Shown here: positions 8,529 to 17,830 of the stretch, piece by piece
Position numbering within the stretch: the first letter of the stretch is position 1
Layout of the letters: every line of letters begins with the position of its first letter
Assembly: GCA_021325135.1 (NCBI GenBank)
Contig: JAJPHT010000007.1
Coordinates: 33,776-97,775 of the forward strand
DNA: 64,000 nucleotides
Reading direction: 5' to 3'
DNA from: Pseudomonadota bacterium
GTDB taxonomy: Archaea; Thermoplasmatota; SW-10-69-26; JACQPN01; JAJPHT01
The notes under the pieces: generated by a model
Told to the model about the DNA's origin: nothing
What the model saw: only the letters and a program-made list of their open reading frames with translations
Databases searched by the model: none
Translations under genes and position numbers: made by a program

Positions 8529-8823
8529 CGCCCACGTAGGCCTTCCTCAGGCGCCCGTCCTCGCGCCAATACTTGTACGTGTACGGGCCGTGGAGCATCC
8601 CCTCGCGGCACCGGCACCCCTTCTTGCCGCAGCGGACGCGCTCCTGGCGGAAGGTGTAGGTCACGGGCTTCCCGGCCACCTGGGCTTGGAGGGTCGCGAC
8701 GTGGCGCGCCTCGGCCTCCTCGGGCTTGACCAGGATGTCGTGGAGGAACCGGGTCAGGTCCTCCTGGTCCTCCCGGGGGAGGGCGGCGAGGAGGGCCTTC
8801 ACGCGGTCCAGGGGGGCGGCCAT
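8431..8823 (-). CDS. DUF6788-like Cys-rich protein
   Basis: This 130-residue protein has a helical N-terminus (about residues 1-50) followed by VRCGKKGCRCREGMLHGPY and YKYWREDGRLRKAYVG. This C-G-K-x-G-C-x-C...H-G-P-Y...Y pattern is that of short proteins often labelled DUF6788 (label given from memory) and often found near mobile elements. The conserved part stops at residue 98; the rest is a Ser/Gly/Pro tail that lies antisense to the small zinc-finger gene at 8373-8528. ATG 8823 starts cleanly. A DNA-binding role is plausible but not shown. Confidence 0.65.
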   Translation of the reverse strand: MAAPLDRVKALLAALPREDQEDLTRFLHDILVKPEEAEARHVATLQAQVAGKPVTYTFRQERVRCGKKGCRCREGMLHGPYTYKYWREDGRLRKAYVGATRPGAAGAAGPARSSSGGSSSGPTPPRTGGR

Positions 8824-8937
8824 CTTGGGTAACGCCCCCGGGACGGCCGGCCCATTACCTAAGACTTGCGCCGCGCCCGGGAAGTTCCCCGGTAAGGCAT
8901 CCCTTATTACGATCGCCCGGAAGAGGTGGGGGCCGCG

Positions 8938-9837
<900 letters not shown>

Positions 9838-9841
9838 TCCT

Positions 9842-11632
9842 ATGGGCTCGCTGCGGCGCGTCGGCAACATCGCCCTCGCCGAGGGGTTCCGCACCGGCGG
9901 CTCGTTCAACAAGAAGACCTCGCTGGCGCTCCTCGCCATCGGCGTGCTGACGAGCCTGCTCGTGCCGCAGCTTCTTCACCACGGCCTGGACTTCGACCGC
10001 GGCCTCTACCGCGTCGCCGTCGATCCGGGCTCGCCGCTGCTGCCGGCGGTGGAGGGCTCGCGCCTCTTCCGCGTCGTGGACGCGGACCCGGCCACCGCGC
10101 TGGAGCAGGGCAAGGCCGACCTCGTCATCAGCGTCTCCAGCGCCAGCGCGCTGGACGGCGCGAAGGGGGAGGCCGCGCTGGCCGCCCTCAAGCAGGCCGC
10201 GAAGGACTACACGTTCGCGGAGCTGACGCGCGAGAAGGACCAGGGCGCCGCGTTCCCCGTGCGCGTGGACCTCGCCTACGCGCAGCAGGCCCGCGCGGGG
10301 CAGACCAACGGCCTGCCCACGAGCCTCCCCGAGACACCCACGCCGACGCCCGCCGCGACGGGGGGCTCCACGGGCACCGTGAGCGGGGGCGGCTCCTCGT
10401 CGGGCGGGGCGGTGCCCGCCAACGCGCGCACCAGCGGCTTCGACCTGCTGCCGCCCGAGCGCAGCGTGAACACGCCCGAAACGCTATCACCCCCCTTCCC
10501 CTTCCGCTCGCTCCTCCTCGCGTATGCGTTCCTGATCCCCATGAACTTCGTCGTGCAGGTCTACGCCGGCAGCGCCATCGGCGAGCGGCTCGGCCGCAAG
10601 GGCGAGGCGCTCCTCGCGAGCCCCGCGCGCCCCTGGGAGATCATCGTGGGCAAGGCGCTGCCCTACTTCCTCCTCATGATGGGCGTGTGCGCCGGCATCG
10701 TGCTCTTCATCGGCGGCGGCTGGCTCTCGCTCCTCGCCGTGGCGCCCCTCGCCTACAGCTTCCTCGCGCTGGAGTTCGTCGCCGCGATGTTCGCGCGCAG
10801 CTTCCGCGAATTGACGTTCCTTACCGTCTTCACCAGCGTCCTCCTCACCATCTACGCGTTCCTGCCCGCGGTGTTCACCGAGGTCCACCCCATCGCGCTG
10901 ATCTCGCCCATCTCGCTCGTGGTCATGGACCTGCACCACGACCCGTGGACGTGGGGGCAGGTGCTCTACGCCACCGTGCCCCTCGCCCTCTTCAGCACGA
11001 TCCTCTACGTGCTGGGCGCCGCGCTCTACACCGAGGAGGACCTCTTCCACCAGAAGCCCGTGATGACCAAGGCCGTCGACATGCTCGCGCGCCAGGTGAA
11101 GGGCATGGGGAGCGCGATCAAGGTCCAGGTCATGCTCATCGCGGTGGTGCTCGTCGTCGAGCTTCTCCTCATGACGTTCCTCTTCGCGTGGCCCGTGCGC
11201 GTGGGCACCGTGGGCATCCTGCTGGCCGTCGCGCTCTGCGAGGAGTCGTTCAAGGGCCTGCCCAGCTACGCGGCGACCACGCGCGGCCTGCTGCCCTCCC
11301 GGCGCGCGTGGCTCTTCGGCGCGCTCGTGGGCCTGGGCTTCTTCCTCGCCGAGAAGGGCCTCCTGCTCCTCTCGCTCTCCGGCGTCATGGACATCCCCGC
11401 GGGGCAGGCCGTCTTCGGCACCTCGGGCGGCGCGGTCGCGGGCGCGGCGGGCCTCACGGTCCTGCTGCTCCTCATCGCCCCCCTGCTCCTGCACGTGGGC
11501 ACCGCGAGCCTCACCGGCTGGGGCGCGGGCAAGGGGCGCAGCACGTTCTTCGCCGCGTTCGCCCTCGCGGTCACGATCCACACCGTCTACAACCTCGCCG
11601 TCGTGACGCTCCTGGGAGGTGGCCTCCCATAG
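9842..11632 (+). CDS. ABC-2 permease fused to PrsW-like intramembrane protease
   Basis: This 596-residue protein joins two membrane modules. Residues 1-420 are an ABC-2-type permease: one N-terminal TM, a large extracytoplasmic loop with a low-complexity Thr/Gly/Ser segment (about 158-195), then a TM bundle including the ERLGRKGEALLASPARPWEII cytoplasmic coupling region. Residues 430-596 carry PrsW-like protease motifs: EESFK (E467, E468, K471), FFLAE (E504), H551 in LLLHVGTASLTGWG and H580/N584 in HTVYN. The gene follows the ATPase by 4 bases. Two-domain fusions of ABC-2 permeases with CAAX-type proteases are known; the PrsW-type pairing is what I infer here from motif order. Confidence 0.8.
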   Translation: MGSLRRVGNIALAEGFRTGGSFNKKTSLALLAIGVLTSLLVPQLLHHGLDFDRGLYRVAVDPGSPLLPAVEGSRLFRVVDADPATALEQGKADLVISVSSASALDGAKGEAALAALKQAAKDYTFAELTREKDQGAAFPVRVDLAYAQQARAGQTNGLPTSLPETPTPTPAATGGSTGTVSGGGSSSGGAVPANARTSGFDLLPPERSVNTPETLSPPFPFRSLLLAYAFLIPMNFVVQVYAGSAIGERLGRKGEALLASPARPWEIIVGKALPYFLLMMGVCAGIVLFIGGGWLSLLAVAPLAYSFLALEFVAAMFARSFRELTFLTVFTSVLLTIYAFLPAVFTEVHPIALISPISLVVMDLHHDPWTWGQVLYATVPLALFSTILYVLGAALYTEEDLFHQKPVMTKAVDMLARQVKGMGSAIKVQVMLIAVVLVVELLLMTFLFAWPVRVGTVGILLAVALCEESFKGLPSYAATTRGLLPSRRAWLFGALVGLGFFLAEKGLLLLSLSGVMDIPAGQAVFGTSGGAVAGAAGLTVLLLLIAPLLLHVGTASLTGWGAGKGRSTFFAAFALAVTIHTVYNLAVVTLLGGGLP

Positions 11633-12723
11633 CCAAGCCCCGCTGGGTCGTCGCAGGCAAGGAGCTCCGCGGCGTCTTCACCGAGCGCACGATCCTCCTG
11701 GCGGTCGTGATCCAGGTCATCGTCGCGGGCTTCAGCAGCTTCCTCGTCGTGGGCCTCTCCGCCCTCGTGGACCCCGCCTCCTTCCCCTCCAGCGCGCAGG
11801 CGACGGTCGCCCTGGGCCCCAGCGCCATGAACGACTCGCTCCTGCGCGCGCACCTCAGCGACGCGGGGCTCGGCTTCGTCCCGGCCCAGAGCGACGCCGA
11901 CGCGCTGGTCATGTTCCGCCAGCACGACGTCGACGGCGCCATTTTGCTATCGCCGCCCGATCCGCCCAATCCCGACGGCACGCTCAACCCCGTGAAGCTC
12001 TCCGTCACGCTCCCCGAGGCGGACATCCGCACCACCATCACGCTCGTCCAGGTGAAGAACGCCCTCGAAGGCTACGAGCGCGACCTGCGCGCGCAGCACC
12101 AGGACCGGCTCCAGTTCGACCCCGTGTACGTGCAGAACGACGCGAAGGCGGGCTCGTACTCGTTCGTCTACTCGCTGCTCATCCCGCTGCTCGTGTTCCT
12201 GCCGGTGATCCTCAGCGGCGCGCTCTGCGCGGACAGCCTCACCGAGGAGGTGCAGCGCAAGACGCTCCCCATCCTCCTGGCGAGCCCCGCGACGCCCGCG
12301 GACGTCGTGGAGGGGAAGCTCCTCGCCAACGTCGCCGTGGCGCCGCTCCTGGCCGCCGCGTGGTTCGTCCTCCTGGGGCTCAACCGCCTCGCCGTGCCGG
12401 TCCTGGGCGCCGTGGGCATCCTGCTCCTCGCCACCGCCATCGCCTACGTCCTGGGCCTCCTCGCGTGCGCCATCGCGCTGGCCACGCGCGACCGCAACAA
12501 GGCGCACGTCACCTACGCCAGCGCGATGTTCCTCCTCCTGGGCCTCTCGCTTGCGCTGCCCGTCTCGCCCGTGAACGCCGTGGCCCTCCTCGCCTCGGGC
12601 AGCGCGGACGCGGGCGCGTGGACGGTGGTGCTGGGCTTCTGCGCCGCGGCCGTGATCGGCAGCCTGGGCCTTCGGCTGGGCCTGCGCCGCAGCGCGCAGT
12701 GGATGGCGGCGGGCACGGCGTAG
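11629..12723 (+). CDS. ABC-2 type permease
   Basis: This 364-residue second permease of the exporter operon has a cytoplasmic start (AKPRWVVAGKELRGVFTERT), TM1 at about residues 22-45, an extracytoplasmic domain of about 150 residues, and five or more TMs with the coupling segment LTEEVQRKTLPILLASPATP. It is the counterpart of the protease-fused permease, and together they would form the membrane heterodimer. The expected start is an ATA codon at 11629 that overlaps the previous stop (ATAG) and sits 8 bases after GGGAGGTGG; the first in-frame ATG/GTG/TTG lies inside TM1 (GTG 11707). So an unusual start or a sequence error is likely. Confidence 0.85.
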   Translation: MAKPRWVVAGKELRGVFTERTILLAVVIQVIVAGFSSFLVVGLSALVDPASFPSSAQATVALGPSAMNDSLLRAHLSDAGLGFVPAQSDADALVMFRQHDVDGAILLSPPDPPNPDGTLNPVKLSVTLPEADIRTTITLVQVKNALEGYERDLRAQHQDRLQFDPVYVQNDAKAGSYSFVYSLLIPLLVFLPVILSGALCADSLTEEVQRKTLPILLASPATPADVVEGKLLANVAVAPLLAAAWFVLLGLNRLAVPVLGAVGILLLATAIAYVLGLLACAIALATRDRNKAHVTYASAMFLLLGLSLALPVSPVNAVALLASGSADAGAWTVVLGFCAAAVIGSLGLRLGLRRSAQWMAAGTA

Positions 12724-12769
12724 CCGATTCGGGCAAAGCATCAAAACGCTGGAGCCGCGTCTTCCGCGC

Positions 12770-13816
12770 GTGCCCGTCCTGGAAGCCCTCGGCGCGGCGG
12801 TCCCCGCCCACCGCACGCCGCAGGCCGAGGTGAAGGCGAAGGCCGCCGAGGTGCTCAGCGCCCTCGCGCCCGAGCTGGTGGAGAAGCTCTCCGTCTTTGA
12901 TAGCACCGGCATCCGGGAGCGCTTCTTTGTGCGCCCCATGGACTGGTACCTGGAGACGCACGGCTGGGGCGAGCGCGCGGCCGTCTTCCGCGAGGAGGGC
13001 ACCGCCATGCTGGAGCGCGCGACGCGCGAGGCGCTGGACGCGGCGGGCCTGCGCGCCAGCGACGTCGACGGGATCGTCCTCGTCTGCACGACGGGCATCG
13101 CGACGCCCAGCCTGGACGCGCGCCTCGCGAACCGGCTCGGCCTGGACGCGGCCGTGCAGCGCGTCCCCGTCTTCGGCCTGGGCTGCGCGGGCGGCGTCGC
13201 GGGCCTCAACCTCGCCGACGACCTCGCGCGGGCGCACCCCTCGAAGCGCTTCCTGCTCCTCTCGCTGGAGACGTGCAGCCTCGCGTTCAACCTTACCGAC
13301 ATGTCCGTGCGCGCGTTCGTGGCGACGACGCTCTTCGGCGACGGCTGCGCGGCGGCCCTCGTCCGCGGCGACGCGCTGGAGGGCCCCTCGCTGGGCCGGC
13401 TGCGCCGCGGCATGAGCCACCAGTGGCGCGACAGCGAGGACGTCATGGGGTGGGACGTGCTGGACGAGGGCCTGCGCGTCGTCTTCTCCCGCCGCATCCC
13501 CGAGATCGTGCAGACGCAGCTCGCCCCCGTCGTGGAGCGATATCTCAAGCGCGAGGAGGCCGCGCCCGGCCGCTGGGCGCTCCACCCTGGAGGGACGAAG
13601 GTGCTGGAGGCCTACGAGGCCGCGCTCAAGCTCGGGCTCGGCGCGCTGGCGGAGAGCCGCGACGTGCTGCGCGACTTCGGCAACATGTCGAGCCCCACGG
13701 CCCTCTTCGTGCTGCGCGAGTCGCTGCGCCGCCGCGCGCTGGCGCCGGGCGAGACGGCGCTCCTCGCCGCGCTGGGCCCCGGGTTCACCGCGGAGATGGG
13801 CCTCGTCGAGGGGTGA
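12770..13816 (+). CDS. Type III polyketide synthase
   Basis: This 348-residue thiolase-fold homodimeric synthase condenses malonyl-CoA units onto an acyl starter, giving alkylpyrones, resorcinols or related lipids. The catalytic triad is visible: Cys139 in FGLGCAGGVAG, His272 in LHPGGTKVLE and Asn305 in FGNMSSPT; the C-terminal GPGFTAEMGL loop is also typical. Length fits the family (350-390). It is distinguished from HMG-CoA synthase by the N-M-S-S-P-T and G-P-G-F motifs. GTG 12770 starts it; the ICMT-like gene begins 3 bases after its stop, as in bacterial alkylpyrone/alkylresorcinol operons. Type III enzymes are uncommon in archaea. Confidence 0.9.
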   Translation: MPVLEALGAAVPAHRTPQAEVKAKAAEVLSALAPELVEKLSVFDSTGIRERFFVRPMDWYLETHGWGERAAVFREEGTAMLERATREALDAAGLRASDVDGIVLVCTTGIATPSLDARLANRLGLDAAVQRVPVFGLGCAGGVAGLNLADDLARAHPSKRFLLLSLETCSLAFNLTDMSVRAFVATTLFGDGCAAALVRGDALEGPSLGRLRRGMSHQWRDSEDVMGWDVLDEGLRVVFSRRIPEIVQTQLAPVVERYLKREEAAPGRWALHPGGTKVLEAYEAALKLGLGALAESRDVLRDFGNMSSPTALFVLRESLRRRALAPGETALLAALGPGFTAEMGLVEG

Positions 13817-13819
13817 GGC

Positions 13820-14332
13820 GTGCCCTCGCCCCTGCTGGCCGCCGTGCTGCTGCTCCTGGGCGCCGAGCGCCTCGCCGAGCTGGCCCTCCACCGACGCCAC
13901 TCGCGCTGGCTGGCCGCGCACGGCGCGCGCTGGCACCGGCCCGACGGGTTCGGCCTCCTCGTCGCCACGCAGGCCGTCCTCCTGGCGGGGCTCGTCGTGG
14001 AAGGGGGGTTCGCGCCATGGGCCGGCGTGGGGGCTTGGACGTGGCCGCTTCTCGCCGTGGCCCTCCTCGCGCAGGGGCTCCGCTACTGGGCCATCGGCAC
14101 GCTGGGGCCTCGCTGGAGCGTCCGCGTCGTGACCCTCCCCGGCGCCGACCGCATCGTGCGGGGCCCCTACCGCTTCTTCCCGCACCCCAACTACGCCGCC
14201 GTCATGGCGGAGTCCCTGGTCCTCCCCCTGGCGTTCGGCGCGTGGGCGACCGCGATCGTGCTGACCCCCTTGACGCTCCTCGCGCTGGTCCGCCGCATCC
14301 GCCTTGAGGAGGCCGCCCTGTCCGACGCATAG
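13820..14332 (+). CDS. Isoprenylcysteine carboxyl methyltransferase-like membrane protein
   Basis: This 170-residue membrane protein of the ICMT/phospholipid-methyltransferase family uses S-adenosylmethionine. It has four to five TM helices, and the conserved C-terminal block reads YRFFPHPNYAAVMAE, with RLEEAAL (E-E) near the end. The R-x-x-x-H-P-x-Y-x-x-x-x-x-E...E-E pattern is the SAM-binding signature. Such enzymes are the usual partner of type III polyketide synthases in bacteria, where they O-methylate the product. GTG start at 13820, 3 bases after the synthase stop, implies co-translation. Confidence 0.87.
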   Translation: MPSPLLAAVLLLLGAERLAELALHRRHSRWLAAHGARWHRPDGFGLLVATQAVLLAGLVVEGGFAPWAGVGAWTWPLLAVALLAQGLRYWAIGTLGPRWSVRVVTLPGADRIVRGPYRFFPHPNYAAVMAESLVLPLAFGAWATAIVLTPLTLLALVRRIRLEEAALSDA

Positions 14333-14460
14333 GCGGTCACGAAAACCCTGATCTACCCAAGGCCCCCCTTGCGCCCTGGCAACGCGCGACACGCGGATCC
14401 CCCTTGGTCTTGGGAGGCTCGAGGTCCGGACCCGCCGATCCCTCGCCGCGACTGCCCCCG

Positions 14461-14480
14461 GCCCGCGCTCCTGCGCGGGC
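14461..14480. other. Perfect 8-bp hairpin in the 290-base gap before the PRC-barrel gene
   Basis: Arms GCCCGCGC and GCGCGGGC with loop TCCT, followed by a pyrimidine run (CCTTCCTTTCCC). It lies 130 bases after the ICMT-like gene and could end that transcript. The rest of 14333-14622 shows no gene; a TATA-like GGCTAAAT lies at about 14568, some 50 bases before the PRC-barrel start. Confidence 0.4.
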
Positions 14481-14622
14481 CCTTCCTTTCCCGCAGGCCC
14501 CCGGCTGCGCCACCGTGGCCCGCGACGCAACGAGGCGGCCGGGCGCGTCCCGTTTCAAAATGCGAACGGCTAAATCCGACCGCGGCGGATCAGCCCGCAC
14601 CACCAAGGGATGGGTGCACCAG

Positions 14623-14874
14623 ATGAAGCTCCTCGCGACCGATATCCGCGGCAAGACCGTCATGTCCGACGACGGCACGATGCTGGGCCGCCTTCGCAAC
14701 GTCACCGCCAACGAGCGCACCGGCGAGCTCGCCGAGGTCCTCGTCGAGCCCGCCGACGACGTCGACCCCCGCCTCTTCAAGCGCGACAACCGCGGCTACG
14801 TCGTCTTCCCGTTCGAGAACGTCAAGTCGATCCGCGACGTGATCGTCGTCTCGACCTACCAGCCCGGGTTCTGA
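14623..14874 (+). CDS. PRC-barrel domain protein
   Basis: This 83-residue protein consists of one PRC-barrel. An LLATDIRGKTVMSDDGTMLGRL strand pair is followed by NVTANERTGELAEVLVEP, RGYVVFPFENVKSIRDVIVV and a short tail. Stand-alone PRC-barrel proteins of 75-90 residues are common in archaea and have been linked to RNA handling and cell division (CdpB-type proteins), which is family knowledge rather than evidence from here. ATG 14623 begins the domain exactly; the frame is open upstream but not conserved. Confidence 0.85.
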   Translation: MKLLATDIRGKTVMSDDGTMLGRLRNVTANERTGELAEVLVEPADDVDPRLFKRDNRGYVVFPFENVKSIRDVIVVSTYQPGF

Positions 14875-15033
14875 GCCCGCTGGATCGCCTTCTGCGCGAC
14901 GCGCCTCCGGGGCGCGCGCAGCGGGCCCCACGTCCGCGCAGCCCGGAGACGGAGCGAACCTCCGGATGACGCGGCGGGGCCCGCCTTCTTCCTTCTCCAG
15001 AAAAGCTATCCTGGGCGCAGCCGCTGGCCCGCC

Positions 15034-15960
15034 ATGCCTTCCCGCCGCGCCATCGTGCTTGACGAGATCGAGCGCTGGCGCGCCGAAGGGCTCCTGGACG
15101 AGGCAACGTATGACCGGCTGCGCTGGCGCGCCTCCGGCATGCCCGAGGAGCCTGAGGAGGACCGCGCCTCCTTCGGCCTCCAGGCGCTCCAGCTCGTGGG
15201 CGGCCTGCTCCTGGGCGCCGCGGCCGTCGCGCTGATGCTGGTCCTGCACTACCAGCGCGACGCGGGCGCCATCCTCCTCGACGGCATCGCCGCGGCCGCC
15301 CTCGCGGGCGGGCTCGCGCTCCAGCGCGCGGGCGGCGAGCGGCAGACGGGCCTCGCGGACGCCGCCTGCGCGGCGGGCCTCGTGGCGGCGGGCGTCGCGG
15401 CGTTCTTCCCCGACGAGCGCGTCACCTGGGCCGCGTGGGTGGGCGCCGCGCTGGCCCTCGTCGCGACGTTCGCCTCCCGCGGCCGCACGCCCGTCGTGGC
15501 GCTGGCCTCGGTCGCGTTCGCCGTGGCCACCGGCCGCGCGACGATGCCCTTCGACGCGAGCCTGCTCCACGCCGCGTGGTGGGTCGCCAGCGCGGCCTAC
15601 GTCGGCCTGCTCCTCTCCCTGTGGCGCCACGAAGGGTGGACCAGCGTGGCCCTCGCCGCGCAGGTCGTCCCCCTCACCATCTCGGTGATGCGGCTCCTGG
15701 ACGACGCGGGCGTCCACGGCTCGGTCTCCACGGAGCTTGGCGTGGGCGCGTTCCTCGCGCTGGTCCTGGGCGTCGGCATCGCCCTGGCGGAGCGCGGCCT
15801 CGTCGCCGGCGCCGCCGCGGGCCTGCTCATCGACGCCATCGTCTTCGCCTTCGACGTGGGCGGCGCCATGACGGCCCTCCTCGTGCTCCTGGCGCTGGGC
15901 GGCCTGCTCGTGTGGCAGGCGCAGGTCCTGAGGGGCTGGTTCAGGCGCCGGGCGGCGTAG
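15034..15960 (+). CDS. Multi-pass membrane protein with DUF2157-like N-terminus
   Basis: This 308-residue protein has an N-terminal cytoplasmic helix pair of about 35 residues (LDEIERWRAEGLLDEATYDRL), typical of DUF2157-type membrane proteins, then eight to nine TM helices, many Ala/Gly/Leu-rich, and a short basic C-terminus (GWFRRRAA). No transport or catalytic motif is recognisable. The ATG at 15034 sits after a TATA-like AAAGCTATCC at about 15001. HflX starts 39 bases after its stop and could be co-transcribed. Confidence 0.75.
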   Translation: MPSRRAIVLDEIERWRAEGLLDEATYDRLRWRASGMPEEPEEDRASFGLQALQLVGGLLLGAAAVALMLVLHYQRDAGAILLDGIAAAALAGGLALQRAGGERQTGLADAACAAGLVAAGVAAFFPDERVTWAAWVGAALALVATFASRGRTPVVALASVAFAVATGRATMPFDASLLHAAWWVASAAYVGLLLSLWRHEGWTSVALAAQVVPLTISVMRLLDDAGVHGSVSTELGVGAFLALVLGVGIALAERGLVAGAAAGLLIDAIVFAFDVGGAMTALLVLLALGGLLVWQAQVLRGWFRRRAA

Positions 15961-15998
15961 GCGAAGCGCTTTCTCCACGGAGCGCCCATCGCCAGGCG

Positions 15999-17459
15999 TT
16001 GCGCCGCAAGGCCCTGCTCCTGACGAGCCGCCCCGACACGGCCGAGATGGAGGAGCTCATCTTCGCGCTGGGCGCCGACCTCGCCGGCACCGTGCTCCAG
16101 AAGCGACCCCAGCCCGACCCCCAGCTCTACCTGGGCCGCGGCAAGGTGGAGGAAGCCGCGCAGGCGTTCGTGGGCCTGGGCGCCGACCTCGTGGTGGTCA
16201 ACGCCGCGCTCAAGCCCAGCCAGATCTTCAACCTCCAGCAGGCCTTCACCGACGAGGCGCGCTCGCGCGGCAAGACCGACGTGGAGCGCGTCGACGTCTA
16301 CGACCGCACGCGGCTCATCCTGGAGATCTTCCGTGAGCGGGCGCGCAGCCCCGAGGCGCGCCTCCAGGTGGAGCTGGCCACGCTCCAGTACGAGATGCCC
16401 CTCGTCAAGGAGGCCATCAACCTGGAAAAGAAGGGCGAGCGCCAGGCGGCCATGTTCGGCGGCGGCCAGTACGGCGTCAACGAGTACCACGACATGATGA
16501 AGCGCCGCATGGTGCGCATCCGCCGCGACCTGGACAAGATGCGCGGCGAGCGCGCGCTGCGCCGCAAGCACCGCCGCCGCGGCGGCTTCCACCTCGTCTC
16601 CCTCGCGGGCTACACCAACGCGGGCAAGTCCAGCCTGCTCAAGGCGCTCTCGCAGCGGCACACGCTCGTGGAGAACCGCTACTTCTCCACGCTCTCCACG
16701 AAGACGTCCCGCGCGCAGAGCGAGAAGCGCGAGATCCTCGTCACCGACACGGTGGGCTTCATCGAGGACCTTCCCCCCTGGATGGTGGAGGCGTTCCACT
16801 CCACGCTGGAGGAGATCGCGCTGGCGGACGTGATCCTGCTCGTGGTGGACGCCAGCGACCCCGTGGACGAGATGGCCCGCCGCCTGCGCAGCAGCCTGCG
16901 CATCCTCTGGGAGTTCGGGGGCGAAGGCGGCGGGGAGACGGCCGCCGTGGCGTCGCCCGGCGCGAACGCCCCCCTGGCGCTGCCGTTCCGACGCGGCCTG
17001 GCGCCCATCGTCGTCGCCCTCAACAAGGCGGACAAGGTCGAGCCCGCCGAGGCCCAGGCCAAGGAGGATGCGCTTCGCGAGATGGGCCTGCTGGACCCCG
17101 CGAGGACGGTGCGCGTCTCGGCGCGGACGCGCGAAGGCCTGGACGCCCTCTACGCGCGCCTCTACGAGCTCATCCCCGACTACGACGAGTACGAGGTGGC
17201 GCTGCCCGCTTCGCCAGAGTCCGAGTCGCTCATCGCCTGGATCCACGACCGCGCCGACGTGCTGGACCTCACGCGCGGCAGCGAGGTGCACCTCCACTTC
17301 GAGGCCAAGCGCAGCCTGAGGAGCACGCTGCTGGCCCGCATCTCGGCCGCCGGCGGAGCGCCTCTGCGCGAGGTCCAGCGGCTGGGCTTCGGGGGCGAGG
17401 AGGCCGATCCCCCCTCGAAGGACGCCGGGTCCTCGGATGCCCCGAGTGGCGGGACCTGA
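15999..17459 (+). CDS. hflX: GTPase HflX
   Basis: HflX is a ribosome-associated GTPase that rescues stalled or stressed ribosomes by splitting them. An N-terminal subdomain (YLGRGKVEEAAQ; DRTRLILEIFRERARSPEA; LQVELATLQYEMP) precedes a long basic helix and the G domain, with G1 GYTNAGKSS at about residue 204, G3 DTVGFIEDLP at about 250 and G4 NKAD at about 342. A roughly 25-residue Gly/Ala-rich insertion lies between G3 and G4 (GGEGGGETAAVASPG). The C-terminal 130 residues add an extra domain. The TTG at 15999 is used because family similarity begins there; total 486 residues. Confidence 0.9.
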   Translation: MRRKALLLTSRPDTAEMEELIFALGADLAGTVLQKRPQPDPQLYLGRGKVEEAAQAFVGLGADLVVVNAALKPSQIFNLQQAFTDEARSRGKTDVERVDVYDRTRLILEIFRERARSPEARLQVELATLQYEMPLVKEAINLEKKGERQAAMFGGGQYGVNEYHDMMKRRMVRIRRDLDKMRGERALRRKHRRRGGFHLVSLAGYTNAGKSSLLKALSQRHTLVENRYFSTLSTKTSRAQSEKREILVTDTVGFIEDLPPWMVEAFHSTLEEIALADVILLVVDASDPVDEMARRLRSSLRILWEFGGEGGGETAAVASPGANAPLALPFRRGLAPIVVALNKADKVEPAEAQAKEDALREMGLLDPARTVRVSARTREGLDALYARLYELIPDYDEYEVALPASPESESLIAWIHDRADVLDLTRGSEVHLHFEAKRSLRSTLLARISAAGGAPLREVQRLGFGGEEADPPSKDAGSSDAPSGGT

Positions 17460-17485
17460 GACGCCGCCTCTCGCCTGAGCGCACC

Positions 17486-17830
17486 CTCCAGGACCCCAAC
17501 CCCTTGGCTTCGGCTGGAGGGAGTGGAGAGGGCGCTCGAAGCCGGTTCGCGAGGTCCGCGACTTCGATGGAGGAACTGGATCGGGGAAGCTTGCCGCCCT
17601 GGCCCGCCGATCCTCGCGACCTTTTCTCCAGGCCCGGCATGTCAGGTCGTCACCCGTCGTGACCATACGTGCTGAGCATCGTCGATTCGCCTCGCATGCT
17701 TCGGAATCATCAAGTATCATGAGTTGCTTAGCTTCAATGGCTTTCTTTCGAGGTGGGAGAAGGAGACAGGAGGTCTCCTCTTCCGATCCCCCTTCCAACC
17801 GAAGCCAGGGGGTGGGGGTCCTGGGTGGTG
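17486..17830. repeat. Inverted repeat, arms about 45 bases, after hflX
   Basis: The segment at about 17486-17535 and the reverse complement of about 17768-17830 align over about 45 bases with roughly 85% identity by eye; both contain AGGACCCC, then CTGGCTTCGG- or TTGGCTTCGG-type cores, then TGGAGGG or TGGAAGGG. The intervening DNA (17640-17760) is less GC-rich than its surroundings. The arms could be ends of a small mobile element, or a duplicated hairpin; each arm also folds on itself. Confidence 0.55.

Noticed and set aside
12770..13816. HMG-CoA synthase as an alternative identity
   Set aside because: The FGNMSSPT and GPGF motifs, gene pairing with an ICMT-like enzyme and lack of HMG-CoA synthase hallmarks favour a type III polyketide synthase.
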